This document shows, in pieces, positions 36,060 to 44,634 of a stretch of 64,000 nt of DNA. The DNA is from Sphingobium yanoikuyae (GTDB lineage: Bacteria > Pseudomonadota > Alphaproteobacteria > Sphingomonadales > Sphingomonadaceae), in contig NZ_CP139979.1 of NCBI RefSeq assembly GCF_034424525.1, positions 2,127,501-2,191,500 of the forward strand, in the 5' to 3' direction. Every line of letters starts with the position of its first letter. Positions within the stretch are counted from its first letter, which is position 1. A program made the translations under genes and the position numbers. The notes beneath the pieces were generated by a model. It worked only from the letters and a program-made list of their open reading frames with translations. It was not told the origin of the DNA and searched no databases.

Positions 36060-36090
36060 GTCAATGGAAATGTTATATTATTTCATTGAC
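36060..36090 (+). promoter_or_regulatory. Zur/Fur-like palindrome upstream of ABC transporter
   Basis: GTCAATG (36060-36066) and CATTGAC (36084-36090) are perfect arms; inside them AAAT/ATTT pair around GTTATATT. The inner ATGTTATATTAT differs by two bases from the Zur-type core ATGTTATAACAT. It lies 55 bp before the ABC gene start and 69 bp upstream of the divergent receptor start. Confidence 0.45.
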
Positions 36091-36144
36091 AGATTGCTGC
36101 ATCGCCGAAATGGTCCGGCGCAACAGCCAAGGAGCCTTGCCCCC

Positions 36145-36882
36145 ATGTCCCTGACCGCCACCGGCCAGCCCATAATATTGTCCGACGTCAACCTGTCCTA
36201 TGGCAGCCAGCCTGTGCTGCGCGGCCTGACCCTGCATGTCGATGCCGGCGAAATCTATGCGCTGCTCGGCGGCAATGGCGCGGGCAAGTCGACCACCATG
36301 TCGACCCTGCTGGGCTTTGCCCGGCCCGACAGCGGCACCGTGCTGGTGGCCGGTCATGACCCGGCGGAGCAGCCCGACAAGGCGCGCGAGCAGATCGCCT
36401 ATGTCCCCGAGAATGTCGCCCTTTACGAGCATCTGACAGCGCGCGAAAATGCCGCCTATCTGCTGGCACTGGCCGGCCGCCACCCGGCCTTGCAGGAGAT
36501 TGACGGCGCGTTCGAGGCGACGGGCCTGCAGGCATCGGCCTGGGACAAGCGGCTCGGCGGCTTTTCCAAGGGGATGCGGCAGAAGGTGGCGATCGCCATC
36601 GCCCTGCTGCGCGAGGTGCCGGTATTGCTGCTCGACGAACCCTCTTCCGGCCTTGATCCGCGCGCGACCGCCGACTTCAACCGACTGGTCCATGATGTCG
36701 CGCGCAAGGGCGCGGCCGTGCTGATGGTTACCCACGACCTGCTGTCGGCCGCCGACATTGCCGACCGGATCGGCTTCCTCGAATCCGGCCGGATCGTCGA
36801 CGAGGCATCGGCGCAAGGCACGGACCGCTTTGACGTGCGCGACCTGCACCGCAAGTTCGCGCGGGAGGCTGTCACCGCATGA
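36145..36882 (+). CDS. ABC transporter ATP-binding protein
   Basis: A 245-residue ATPase subunit of an ABC-2 type transporter. Walker A is GGNGAGKS, the signature is GGFSKGMRQK (a GFSKGMRQ variant of LSGGQ typical of ABC-2 systems), Walker B is VLLLDEPSSG and the H-loop is VTHD. ATG 36145 is used, with AAGGAG 10 bases upstream; the open frame to 36064 runs through the operator. The next gene overlaps by 4 bases. It is the first gene of a three-gene transporter operon divergent from the siderophore receptor. Direction of transport is not evident; the ABC-2 architecture suggests export or envelope maintenance. Confidence 0.92.
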   Translation: MSLTATGQPIILSDVNLSYGSQPVLRGLTLHVDAGEIYALLGGNGAGKSTTMSTLLGFARPDSGTVLVAGHDPAEQPDKAREQIAYVPENVALYEHLTARENAAYLLALAGRHPALQEIDGAFEATGLQASAWDKRLGGFSKGMRQKVAIAIALLREVPVLLLDEPSSGLDPRATADFNRLVHDVARKGAAVLMVTHDLLSAADIADRIGFLESGRIVDEASAQGTDRFDVRDLHRKFAREAVTA

Positions 36883-38321
36883 GCGCCATCACCCTGATCG
36901 CGCGCGACGAATTGCGGCTGATGCGGCGAAACCGCGTCGCCGTCATCGCCTTCGCGCTACTCGTCCTGCTGACGCTCGCCGCCGCCCTCATCAGTTGGTC
37001 GCACCAGAGCGGCATCGCCGAAACCCGCGCCCGGTTCCAGGCCCAGGCCGCCGAGGCGTTCGAGGCGCAGCCCGACCGCCACCCCCATCGCATGGTCCAT
37101 TTCGGCAATTTCATCTTCCGCCCGCTGCCACCGCTCGCCGCCTTCGATCCCGGCGTCGATGCGTTCACCGGCAACAGCATCTTCCTGGAAGGGCATCGCC
37201 AGAACAGCGCCAATTTCGGCGATGTCCGCCAATCCTCGCTGCTGGTCCGCTTCGGCCAGCTCACCCCGGCCTTCGTACTGCAGGTGATTGCGCCGCTGCT
37301 GCTGATCTTCCTTGGCTATGGCACGGTCGCGCGCGAACGCGAACGCGGCACGCTGCGCCAGATGCTGGTGCAGGGTGTGTCCGCCCGCGCGCTCGTCATG
37401 GGCAAGCTGCTGGCGCTGGCCATGGTCGCCGCGCTGGTCGGCCTGCCCGCGCTCATCGCCTTCCTGCTGATTGCTGGGCAACCGGGCGCGCTGGCCGGGC
37501 CGATGGCGGTGATCGCACTTGGCTATGGCGCCTATCTGGCGCTCTGGTCGATCATCGTCATCCTCGTCTCCGCGCTGGTAAGGCGCGGGCGCGACGCACT
37601 GCTCGCGCTGCTCGCGCTCTGGGCGGTGCTGGTCATCCTGCTGCCGCGCGTGGCACCCGACATCGCGGCGCAGGCCCATGGCCTGCCCACCCGCCTGGAA
37701 ACCGACATCGCCATCCAGCAGGATCTGCATCGCCTTGGCGACGCGCATAATCCCGACGATCCCTTCTTCAACGCCTTCAAGCAGAAGGTGCTGCGCCGCT
37801 ATGGCGTCGACAAGGTGGAGGATCTGCCGGTCAATTATAACGGTCTGCTCGCGGTAGAGGGCGAAAAGCTGACATCGCGCCTGTTCGACACCTATGCCGA
37901 TCGCAGCTTCGCGACCCAGCAGGCGCAGAGCCGGCTGACCGATGGCTTCGGCATCATCAGCCCAGCCATCGCGCTGCGTCGCTTGTCGATGGCGGCGGCG
38001 GGCACCGATCTGGCCGGCCATCGCCGCTTCCTCGCCCAGGCCGAATCCTATCGCTACACCATGGTCCAGCATCTGAACCAGTTGCAGGCCGATGCCGTCA
38101 GCTATGCCGATGACAAGGCCAAGGATGCCGGCGCCGACCAGCGCAAGCGCATCTCCGCCGACCATTGGCAGGCAATCCCGCAATTCCGCTTCATCGCGCC
38201 GACCGCCGGCGACCTGGTGACGGCCAGCCTGCCCGGCCTGGGCCTGCTGCTCGCCTGGCTGGCACTCGCGCTGCTGGCGCTGCTGCCCGTCGCCCGCCAT
38301 CTTCAGAAAGCCCGCCCATGA
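36879..38321 (+). CDS. ABC-2 type permease, DUF3526-like (first)
   Basis: A 480-residue integral-membrane subunit. A first helix (about 20-40) is followed by a large extracytoplasmic loop (residues 40-135; LIGWSHQ-like start, HRMVHFGNFIFRPLPPLAAFDPG), then a five-helix bundle with the RERERGTLRQ motif after the second helix. A second soluble loop comes before the last helix. This is the DUF3526/GldF-like permease pattern. It overlaps the ATPase gene and the second permease gene by 4 bases each. With the second permease it probably forms the heterodimeric membrane pore. Confidence 0.85.
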   Translation: MSAITLIARDELRLMRRNRVAVIAFALLVLLTLAAALISWSHQSGIAETRARFQAQAAEAFEAQPDRHPHRMVHFGNFIFRPLPPLAAFDPGVDAFTGNSIFLEGHRQNSANFGDVRQSSLLVRFGQLTPAFVLQVIAPLLLIFLGYGTVARERERGTLRQMLVQGVSARALVMGKLLALAMVAALVGLPALIAFLLIAGQPGALAGPMAVIALGYGAYLALWSIIVILVSALVRRGRDALLALLALWAVLVILLPRVAPDIAAQAHGLPTRLETDIAIQQDLHRLGDAHNPDDPFFNAFKQKVLRRYGVDKVEDLPVNYNGLLAVEGEKLTSRLFDTYADRSFATQQAQSRLTDGFGIISPAIALRRLSMAAAGTDLAGHRRFLAQAESYRYTMVQHLNQLQADAVSYADDKAKDAGADQRKRISADHWQAIPQFRFIAPTAGDLVTASLPGLGLLLAWLALALLALLPVARHLQKARP

Positions 38322-39571
38322 CCCTCCTCACCCATGAACTGCGCCTGCTGCTGCGCTCGCGCATGGCGCTGCTGGCGCTGCTGCTGGTCGCCCTGCTCGC
38401 CATCGCCTCGGTCGCCGCCGGCATGGCCGAAGTCGCCCGACAGCGCGCCGTCATCGCCCGCATCCAGCCGAAACAGGCACAGGATATCGCGGCCGTCGTG
38501 CAATGGGCCGGCAAGACGCAGGATCCCGGCAATGCCGCCTATTACAGCTTCCATGCCACCTGGGATGCGCCCGCGCCGCTCGCCTTCGTGGCGCTCGGCC
38601 TGCGGGACGTCACGCCCTACATCCTGCGTGTCCGCGCGCTGGGGCTGGAGGCGCAGCTTTACGATGGCGAGGCGTTCAATCCCGAACTGGCCCTGCCTGG
38701 TCGTTTCGATTTCGCCTTCGTGCTCGTCTATCTGACGCCTTTGTTCGTGATTGCCCTGTTCCACGACCTCGTCTCGGGCGAGCGGGAAGCCGGGCGGCTG
38801 CGCATGCTCGATGCGCTCGCAGGATCGGGACGGCATCTCTGGGCGCGGCGCGTGCTGCTGCGTGGCGGCCTGCTGTTCCTCGCGCTCGCCCTGCCTGTCA
38901 CCATCGGCGCAATCCTCTCGCATGTGAAGCTTCTCCCGCTGCTCGCGGTACTCGGCCTGGTCGCCCTCTATCTCGCCTTCTGGATCGGCGTCACGCTGCT
39001 GGTAGGGCGGCTGCGCTGGAGTTCGGTCACCAATGCCGCGACGCTCGCCGGCCTGTGGCTGCTGCTCACCCTGCTGCTGCCGACCATCGCCCATGTCGCG
39101 ATCAATCGCGCCATCCCGGTCGGCCAGGGCGTGGAACTGACGCTCGCCCAGCGCGAGGCGGTCAACCGCGCCTGGGACATTCCCCGCGAACAGACGATGC
39201 GGGCCTTCTATGCCGGCCATCCCGAATGGAAGGACAGCCCGCCGTTAGGCCACGCATTCCACTGGAAATGGTATTTCGCCTTCCACCAGGTCGGCGATGA
39301 AAGCGTCGCGCCCAAGGCGACTGCCTATCGCCAGGGGATCGAGGCGCGCGACGCCGCCGCCCGTTCGGTCGGCTGGCTGCTGCCCTCAGTCGGCGTACAG
39401 GCGCTGCTCGCCCGCCTCGCCGACACCGACATGCAGGCGCAACTGGCCTATCAGGACCGCATCCGCGCCTTCCATGCCAGGTTGCGCAATTATTATTATG
39501 CCTATCTTTTCACCGACAAGCCGTTCGGGCAGGCCGATTTCGAAGGCGCCCCGCGCTTCGACGATATGTGA
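38318..39571 (+). CDS. ABC-2 type permease, DUF3526-like (second)
   Basis: A 417-residue paralogue of the preceding permease. It has an initial helix (about 13-33), an extracytoplasmic loop containing YYSFHATWDAPAPLAF, a helix bundle with SGEREAGRLRMLDALAG after the second helix, and a long second loop (HWKWYFAFHQVGDES) before a final hydrophobic segment. The N-terminal THELRLLLRSR is the usual cytosolic lead-in of these permeases. ATG 38318 overlaps the preceding stop (ATGA). It ends the operon; no terminator hairpin is obvious. The Tyr/Asp-rich tail (FDDM end) has no known role. Confidence 0.84.
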   Translation: MTLLTHELRLLLRSRMALLALLLVALLAIASVAAGMAEVARQRAVIARIQPKQAQDIAAVVQWAGKTQDPGNAAYYSFHATWDAPAPLAFVALGLRDVTPYILRVRALGLEAQLYDGEAFNPELALPGRFDFAFVLVYLTPLFVIALFHDLVSGEREAGRLRMLDALAGSGRHLWARRVLLRGGLLFLALALPVTIGAILSHVKLLPLLAVLGLVALYLAFWIGVTLLVGRLRWSSVTNAATLAGLWLLLTLLLPTIAHVAINRAIPVGQGVELTLAQREAVNRAWDIPREQTMRAFYAGHPEWKDSPPLGHAFHWKWYFAFHQVGDESVAPKATAYRQGIEARDAAARSVGWLLPSVGVQALLARLADTDMQAQLAYQDRIRAFHARLRNYYYAYLFTDKPFGQADFEGAPRFDDM

Positions 39572-39742
39572 GAGGCCGTGATGGCCGGGGATGCAGGCGA
39601 AATTGCCCGCTTCGCTTCATCCTCGGCGACGACCATCGATTTCCGGATGAATACAGAGGTGCGAGGGCAAGCCTGTGCCCGCGACGATCATCTATCGATG
39701 CTGAAATCTCCGACCATGTTCCAACGCAAATCGCTGAAATCA
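39572..39742. other. Intergenic stretch without recognisable feature
   Basis: Between the second permease and the tRNA. No coding region, clear hairpin or repeat is visible. Any promoter here would have to serve nothing obvious, because the tRNA is read from the other side. Confidence 0.6.
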
Positions 39743-39817
39743 TGGTGGGCGCGACAGGGATTGAACCTGTGACCCCACCCGTGTGAAGGGTGTGCTCTAC
39801 CGCTGAGCTACGCGCCC
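39743..39817 (-). tRNA. tRNA-Val (anticodon CAC)
   Basis: 75 nt including encoded CCA. Acceptor stem GGGCGCG/CGCGCCC, D-arm GCTC..GAGC, anticodon stem-loop CACCC-TTCACAC-GGGTG with anticodon CAC (reads GUG), T-arm ACAGG-TTCAATC-CCTGT, discriminator A. No integrase or attachment-site duplication is seen next to it. Confidence 0.96.
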
Positions 39818-39884
39818 CCTGTAAGGAGGAGGCGGCCTTTCGCATCCGATGCCTGACCTGTCAAGCGCCGCCTTGCAGCTTTTT

Positions 39885-39910
39885 GGAAATTATCTCTGTC
39901 CAGCGCGTTT
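39885..39910 (+). promoter_or_regulatory. EcfG-type general-stress promoter
   Basis: GGAAA, then 17 bases, then GTTT. This is close to the alphaproteobacterial EcfG consensus GGAAC-N16-17-cGTT. It lies 50 bp before the entericidin start, which fits the frequent stress control of such lipoproteins. Confidence 0.5.
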
Positions 39911-39959
39911 GGCCGCATTATACAGGCCCGACCAACATAGATCAGAAAGTGCATCATCC

Positions 39960-40088
39960 ATGCGTCAGACCGTCGCTCTCGTCCTTGCCTCCATGCTCCT
40001 GTCCGCGCTCGCCGCCTGCAACACGGTGCAGGGCGTCGGCCGCGACATCGAATCGGTCGGCACTGCCGGCAAGGAAGTCATTCACTGA
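39960..40088 (+). CDS. Entericidin-type small lipoprotein
   Basis: A 42-residue lipoprotein: MRQTVALVLASMLLSALAAC gives a lipobox (LAAC) with Cys20 as the lipidated residue. The mature part NTVQGVGRDIESVGTAGKEV is the short EcnA/EcnB signature (NTxxGxGxDIxxxG). The family is small membrane lipoproteins linked to stress and programmed lysis in enterics; the role in alphaproteobacteria is unproven. It is single-copy here with no partner antidote next to it. The open frame extends upstream but only ATG 39960 yields the leader. Confidence 0.9.
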   Translation: MRQTVALVLASMLLSALAACNTVQGVGRDIESVGTAGKEVIH

Positions 40089-40114
40089 TAGCGGAGACAC
40101 TGTTAACGGAGACG

Positions 40115-40133
40115 GGGCGGCGTCCTGCCGCCC
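40115..40133. terminator. Hairpin between entericidin and convergent small gene
   Basis: GGGCGGC (40115-40121) pairs with GCCGCCC (40127-40133), 5-base loop; a small TGCA-TCAT-TGCA dyad follows. It lies in the 49-bp convergent gap, with no T-run. Confidence 0.45.
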
Positions 40134-40137
40134 TGCA

Positions 40138-40323
40138 TCATTGCAGGATGCGTGGAAAGGCCGACTTCTTGCGCAGCCGCACACCGTCGCAATCCGGCTC
40201 GCCGCATTCGCACGCCTCGATCGCATAGCGCACGCCACACATCACCAGAACATCCTGGTCGAACGAATAGTTGGCAATACCCGCGCGCTCGACCTTTTCT
40301 TGTGCTCTGGCCTTGAGAGTCAT
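40138..40323 (-). CDS. Small hypothetical protein with cysteine cluster
   Basis: A 61-residue protein I do not recognise. It has a charged N-terminal helix (MTLKARAQEKVERAG), then YSFDQDVLVMCGVRY and the pattern C-x9-C-x-C-x4-C (CGVRYAIEACECGEPDCDGV). The basic tail is LRKKSAFPRIL. The four closely spaced cysteines could bind a metal, but no family name can be given. The ATG at 40323 is preceded by GAGGGAAG, a convincing ribosome site, which supports that the gene is real. It is divergent from hslV (183 bp) and convergent with the entericidin gene. Confidence 0.7.
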   Translation of the reverse strand: MTLKARAQEKVERAGIANYSFDQDVLVMCGVRYAIEACECGEPDCDGVRLRKKSAFPRILQ

Positions 40324-40469
40324 GAGTAGCTTCCCTCCATTTGGGACGACCGACAATGATTGCTGCGTTGCACAATGTCAATTCATCGACATTGGTTCCT
40401 TAACCGACAGTCAGAAATCGTCCCGCAAATCGCACGTTTCGGCGGCGGCCTCGTGTTTCTACATAGACG

Positions 40470-40498
40470 CTTGCAGCGCTTGACTGCCGCTCCCATAT
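40470..40498 (+). promoter_or_regulatory. Heat-shock (sigma-32-like) promoter of hslVU
   Basis: CTTGCAG (40470-40476), 14 bases, TCCCATAT (40491-40498). This matches the sigma-32 pattern CTTGAAA-N12-15-CCCCATNT with few changes, directly upstream of hslV. Transcription would start near 40505, so the downstream in-frame ATG at 40531 may be the true hslV start. Confidence 0.5.
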
Positions 40499-40506
40499 GC
40501 GGGGTC

Positions 40507-41073
40507 ATGAATGACCATAACCGCTCGTCCATGCCGGTCTGGCATGGCACCACCATCATGTCGGTCCGCAAGAATGGAAAGGTCGTCGTCGCCGGCGATG
40601 GCCAGGTTTCCATGGGCCAGACCGTGATGAAGCCCAATGCGCGCAAGGTACGCCGCCTGCATGACGGCAGCGTCATCGGCGGCTTCGCCGGCGCCACCGC
40701 CGACGCCTTCACTTTGTTCGAGCGGCTCGAAGCCAAGCTGGAACGCCATAATGGCCAGTTGATGCGCGCCGCCGTCGAACTCGCCAAGGACTGGCGCACC
40801 GACAAATATCTCCGCAACCTGGAAGCGATGATGATTGTCGCGGACAAGGACGTGACCCTGATCCTGACCGGCAATGGCGACGTGCTCGAGCCTTTGGGCG
40901 GCGTCGCCGCGATCGGCTCGGGCGGCAATTATGCCCTCGCCGCCGCCCGCGCGCTGGTGGAATATGAGGAAGATGCCGAAACCCTCGCCCGCAAGGCGAT
41001 GGGTGTGGCGGCGGATATCTGCGTCTACACCAACGACCAGCTCACCATCGAAACGCTCGACAGCGCAGCCTGA
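40507..41073 (+). CDS. hslV: ATP-dependent protease subunit HslV
   Basis: Proteolytic subunit of the HslVU (ClpQY) protease; 188 residues as drawn. The N-terminal catalytic threonine of the mature chain is in [13 protein letters not shown], so a short propeptide is removed. The remaining proteasome-beta-like blocks are intact: [34 protein letters not shown] and [17 protein letters not shown]. Two starts are possible: ATG 40507 (MNDHNRSS..) and ATG 40531 (MPVWHGTT..). The second fits the heat-shock promoter position better. It is 17 bp upstream of hslU, in the usual operon. Confidence 0.95.
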   Translation: MNDHNRSSMPVWHGTTIMSVRKNGKVVVAGDGQVSMGQTVMKPNARKVRRLHDGSVIGGFAGATADAFTLFERLEAKLERHNGQLMRAAVELAKDWRTDKYLRNLEAMMIVADKDVTLILTGNGDVLEPLGGVAAIGSGGNYALAAARALVEYEEDAETLARKAMGVAADICVYTNDQLTIETLDSAA

Positions 41074-41090
41074 GATTTCAAGAAAAGACC

Positions 41091-42392
41091 ATGAACGACA
41101 ATCTGACCCCCAAAGCCATCGTCGCCGCGCTCGACGCGCATATCATCGGCCAGCATGATGCCAAGCGCGCCGTCGCCGTCGCGCTGCGCAACCGCTGGCG
41201 CCGCCAGCACCTGCCCGCCGACTTGCGCGATGAGGTGACGCCCAAGAATATCCTGATGATCGGGCCGACGGGCTGCGGCAAGACCGAGATCAGCCGTCGC
41301 CTGGCGAAGCTGGCCGACGCCCCCTTCGTCAAAGTCGAAGCCACCAAGTTCACCGAGGTCGGCTATGTCGGTCGCGACGTGGAACAGATCGTCCGTGATC
41401 TGGTCGAGGAAGCGGTGCGGCTGGAGAAGGACCGCCGCCGCGAAGCCGTGCGCGAAGCCGCGTCGGAAGCCGCCATGGCCCGCCTGCTCGATGCACTGAC
41501 CGGCAAGGATGCCAGCGAAGCCACCCGCCTCTCCTTCCGCCAGAAGATCGAGGGCAACCAGATGAACGATGTCGAAGTGGAGGTGGAAGTCGCCGACACC
41601 CCGTCGATGCCGATGGAAATTCCCGGCATGGGCGGCCAGGTCGGCATGATCAACCTCAGCGACATGATGTCCAAGGCGTTCGGCCAGCAGCAGAAGAAGC
41701 GCCGCAAGATGCGCGTCGCCGACGCCTGGGACAAGCTGGTGGAGGAAGAGCAGGACAAGCGCCTCGACCAGGACGATGTCGCCCGCGTCGCCATCACCAG
41801 CGCCGAGCAGAATGGCATCGTCTTCCTCGACGAGATCGACAAGATCGCCGTCAGCGACGTGCGCGGCGGGTCGGTCAGCCGTGAAGGCGTGCAGCGCGAC
41901 CTGCTGCCGCTGATCGAGGGCACGACCGTTTCGACCAAATATGGCCCGCTCAAGACCGACCATATTCTCTTCATCGCGTCGGGCGCCTTCCATGTGGCCA
42001 AGCCCAGCGACCTGCTGCCCGAGCTTCAGGGCCGCCTGCCGATCCGCGTGGAATTGAAGGCGCTGACCGAGGAGGATTTTGTCGCGATCCTGTCCGACAC
42101 CAAGGCCAGCCTTGTTGCGCAATATCGCGCGCTGCTGGCGACCGAGGAAGTGACGATCGACCTGACCCCGGAGGGCATCCGCGCGGTCGCGAAGATCGCC
42201 GCCGAGGTGAATAGCGAGGTCGAAAATATCGGCGCTCGCCGCCTGCAGACGGTCATGGAAAAGCTGCTGGAGGATGTGAGCTTCGAGGCGGAGGATCGCC
42301 GCGGCGAGACGCTGGTGATTGATCAGGCCTATGTCGACAAGCAATTGTCGGCGGTCGCCCATGACACCGACCTCAGCAAATATGTGCTGTAA
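41091..42392 (+). CDS. hslU: ATP-dependent protease ATPase subunit HslU
   Basis: AAA+ unfoldase of 433 residues that feeds substrates to HslV. Walker A is GPTGCGKTE, Walker B is [12 protein letters not shown] and the pore loop is the [11 protein letters not shown] segment. The I-domain insertion lies between about 105 and 215, and sensor-2 is in [19 protein letters not shown]. The C-terminal tail ends LSKYVL, the conserved tail that inserts into HslV. It is complete and co-directional with hslV. A strong terminator follows. Confidence 0.97.
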   Translation: MNDNLTPKAIVAALDAHIIGQHDAKRAVAVALRNRWRRQHLPADLRDEVTPKNILMIGPTGCGKTEISRRLAKLADAPFVKVEATKFTEVGYVGRDVEQIVRDLVEEAVRLEKDRRREAVREAASEAAMARLLDALTGKDASEATRLSFRQKIEGNQMNDVEVEVEVADTPSMPMEIPGMGGQVGMINLSDMMSKAFGQQQKKRRKMRVADAWDKLVEEEQDKRLDQDDVARVAITSAEQNGIVFLDEIDKIAVSDVRGGSVSREGVQRDLLPLIEGTTVSTKYGPLKTDHILFIASGAFHVAKPSDLLPELQGRLPIRVELKALTEEDFVAILSDTKASLVAQYRALLATEEVTIDLTPEGIRAVAKIAAEVNSEVENIGARRLQTVMEKLLEDVSFEAEDRRGETLVIDQAYVDKQLSAVAHDTDLSKYVL

Positions 42393-42411
42393 CTGAGCGC
42401 ATAGCTTAAAT

Positions 42412-42442
42412 CCGGGCCGGCCATTGCTTTTGGCCGGCCCGG
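42412..42442 (+). terminator. Terminator of hslVU
   Basis: Perfect 11-bp stem CCGGGCCGGCC (42412-42422) / GGCCGGCCCGG (42432-42442), 9-base loop, followed by AATCTTT; 20 bp after the hslU stop. Confidence 0.8.
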
Positions 42443-42502
42443 AATCTTTCCCCCTGCCCGCCATCATGTCAGCCTCCGCCATGCGATTCGCAGGGAGGGA
42501 AT

Positions 42503-44626
42503 ATGATCCGCACTTCGGCCTGGCTCTTGGCGAGCCTCAGCATTGCCGCACTGTCCACCACCGCCCAGGCGCAGACCGCCCCCAAACCACCCATCGCGGC
42601 CAGGAAGCCGCATGAGGTGAAGGCGCCCTTCGGCGCGACGCGGCAGGACCCCTATTATTGGTTGCGCGACGACAGCCGCAAGAACCCCGAGATGCTCGCC
42701 TATCTGGCGGCCGAAAATGCCTATGCCGACGCGCTGCTGGCGCCGACCAAGCCGTTGCAGGACAAGCTCTACGCCGAAATCACCGGCCGCATCAAACAGG
42801 ACGACAGCAGCGTTCCCTATCGCAAGAAGGGATACTGGTATTATAGCCGCTTCGAGACCGGCGGCGACTATCCCATCGTCGCCCGGCGCAAGGGCAGCAT
42901 GGACGCGCCCGAGCAGATATTGCTCGACGAGCCCAGGATGGGTGCGGGCAAGGGCTATTTCGCGATCGGCGGCAAGGAAGTCAGCCCCGACGACAGGCTG
43001 CTCGCCTATGCAGAGGATCTGGTCGGCCGCCGCCAATATGTGATCCGGGTCAAGGGACTCGCTGACGGCAAGCTACTGAGCGACGAAATCCCCAATGCCG
43101 AACCTGATTTCGCCTGGGCCGATGACAGCAAGACGATCTTCTATGTCGAGAAAGACCCGACCACCCTGCTCGGCAAGCGGGTGAAGGCGCATGTGCTGGG
43201 AACGCCTGTCGGCGCCGATCGGCTGGTCTATGAGGAGAAGGACGATAGCTTCTACATGGGCCTCAAGAAGACGACGTCGGACAAGTTCATCTGCATCGTC
43301 CTGCAATCGACCGTTAGCAATGAGGAGCGCTGCGCGCCTTCTGCCAATCCGGCAAGCTTCACGCCGCTCGCGCCGCGGGAACGCGACTTCCTCTACAGCA
43401 GCGACAATGTCGGTGGGCAATGGACGATCCGCACCAACTGGCAGGCGCCCAATTACCGGCTGATGACCATATCGGACGCCGATGCCGCCAAGGGCCGCGC
43501 CGCCTGGACGGACATCGTGCCGACCAGCGCCAACGTCTTCATCGAGAATTTCCAGCCCTTCGACAGTTTCCTCGCGATCGAGGAACGCTCCGAAGGCAAT
43601 AAGCGCCTGCGCCTGCTGACCAAGGCCGGCAAGAGCAGCTTCGTCAATGCCGACGAGCCCGCCTATGCCATGGCGCTGGACGTCAATGCCGAAAGCGGCA
43701 CGCCCTGGGTCCGCTACACCTATGACAGCCTGCGCACGCCCGAAACCACCTATGAGGTGAATGTCGACACGGGCGAACGCAAGATACTGAAGGTTCAGGA
43801 GGTTAAGGGCTATGACCCCGCCAAATATGTGACCGAACGGGTCTGGGCAACCGCGCGCGACGGGACGAAGGTGCCAGTCTCGCTCATCTACGCCAAGGGC
43901 TTCAAAAAAGACGGCAGCGCCCCGCTCTACCAATATGCCTATGGCAGCTATGGCTATTCGACCGACCCGGCCTTTTCGCCGTTGCTCCCCAGCCTGCTCG
44001 ATCGCGGTGTCGCCTATGCCATCGCCCATATTCGCGGCGGCCAGGAAATGGGTCGCCAATGGTATGATGACGGCCATCTCAAGAACAAGATGAACAGCTT
44101 CACCGACTTCATCGACGTGACCCGCGCGCTGGTGGATCAGGGCTATGCGAAGAAGGGCCGTGTCGCCGCGATGGGCGGCAGCGCCGGCGGCCTGCTGATG
44201 GGCGCGGTCGCGAACATGGCGCCGCAGGATTACAGGGTCATCATCGCGCAGGTGCCGTTCGTGGATGTCGTGACCACCATGCTCGACCCGACCATCCCGC
44301 TCACCACCGGCGAATATGACGAGTGGGGCAATCCCGAGCAGAAATCCTGGTATGATGTAATGCTGGCTTATTCGCCCTACGATCATGTCGAGGCGAAGGC
44401 CTATCCCAGCCTGTTCGTCGGCACGGGGCTATGGGACAGCCAGGTCCAATATTATGAGCCGACCAAATGGGTGGCCAAGCTGCGCGCGACCAAGACCGAC
44501 AGCAACCCGCTGGTCTTCCGCATCAACATGGAGGCCGGCCATGGTGGCAAGTCGGGCCGCTTCCGCCGCTATCGCGACCAGGCGGAATATAGCGCCTTTG
44601 CGCTGGAGCAATTGGGGGTGGAGTAA
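42503..44626 (+). CDS. Prolyl-oligopeptidase family S9A, oligopeptidase B type, exported
   Basis: A 707-residue serine peptidase. The signal peptide ends near residue 23 (TAQAQ). The propeller domain follows RQDPYYWLRDDSRKNPEML, the classical S9A start. The catalytic domain has Ser in GGSAGG, Asp in GLWDSQVQY and His in EAGHGGKSGR; KVPVSLIYAKG, YGSYGYSTDP and AHIRGGQEMGRQWYDDG are typical of oligopeptidase B, which cleaves short peptides after Arg/Lys. The export signal is not usual for E. coli PtrB but common in sphingomonads (knowledge of the family). ATG 42503 follows GAGGGA. Confidence 0.93.
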   Translation: MIRTSAWLLASLSIAALSTTAQAQTAPKPPIAARKPHEVKAPFGATRQDPYYWLRDDSRKNPEMLAYLAAENAYADALLAPTKPLQDKLYAEITGRIKQDDSSVPYRKKGYWYYSRFETGGDYPIVARRKGSMDAPEQILLDEPRMGAGKGYFAIGGKEVSPDDRLLAYAEDLVGRRQYVIRVKGLADGKLLSDEIPNAEPDFAWADDSKTIFYVEKDPTTLLGKRVKAHVLGTPVGADRLVYEEKDDSFYMGLKKTTSDKFICIVLQSTVSNEERCAPSANPASFTPLAPRERDFLYSSDNVGGQWTIRTNWQAPNYRLMTISDADAAKGRAAWTDIVPTSANVFIENFQPFDSFLAIEERSEGNKRLRLLTKAGKSSFVNADEPAYAMALDVNAESGTPWVRYTYDSLRTPETTYEVNVDTGERKILKVQEVKGYDPAKYVTERVWATARDGTKVPVSLIYAKGFKKDGSAPLYQYAYGSYGYSTDPAFSPLLPSLLDRGVAYAIAHIRGGQEMGRQWYDDGHLKNKMNSFTDFIDVTRALVDQGYAKKGRVAAMGGSAGGLLMGAVANMAPQDYRVIIAQVPFVDVVTTMLDPTIPLTTGEYDEWGNPEQKSWYDVMLAYSPYDHVEAKAYPSLFVGTGLWDSQVQYYEPTKWVAKLRATKTDSNPLVFRINMEAGHGGKSGRFRRYRDQAEYSAFALEQLGVE

Positions 44627-44634
44627 AGCTTGCT

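Noticed and set aside
39743..39817. tRNA-Val as integration site of a genomic island
   Set aside because: No integrase, no duplicated 3' tRNA end and no change in gene content on either side.
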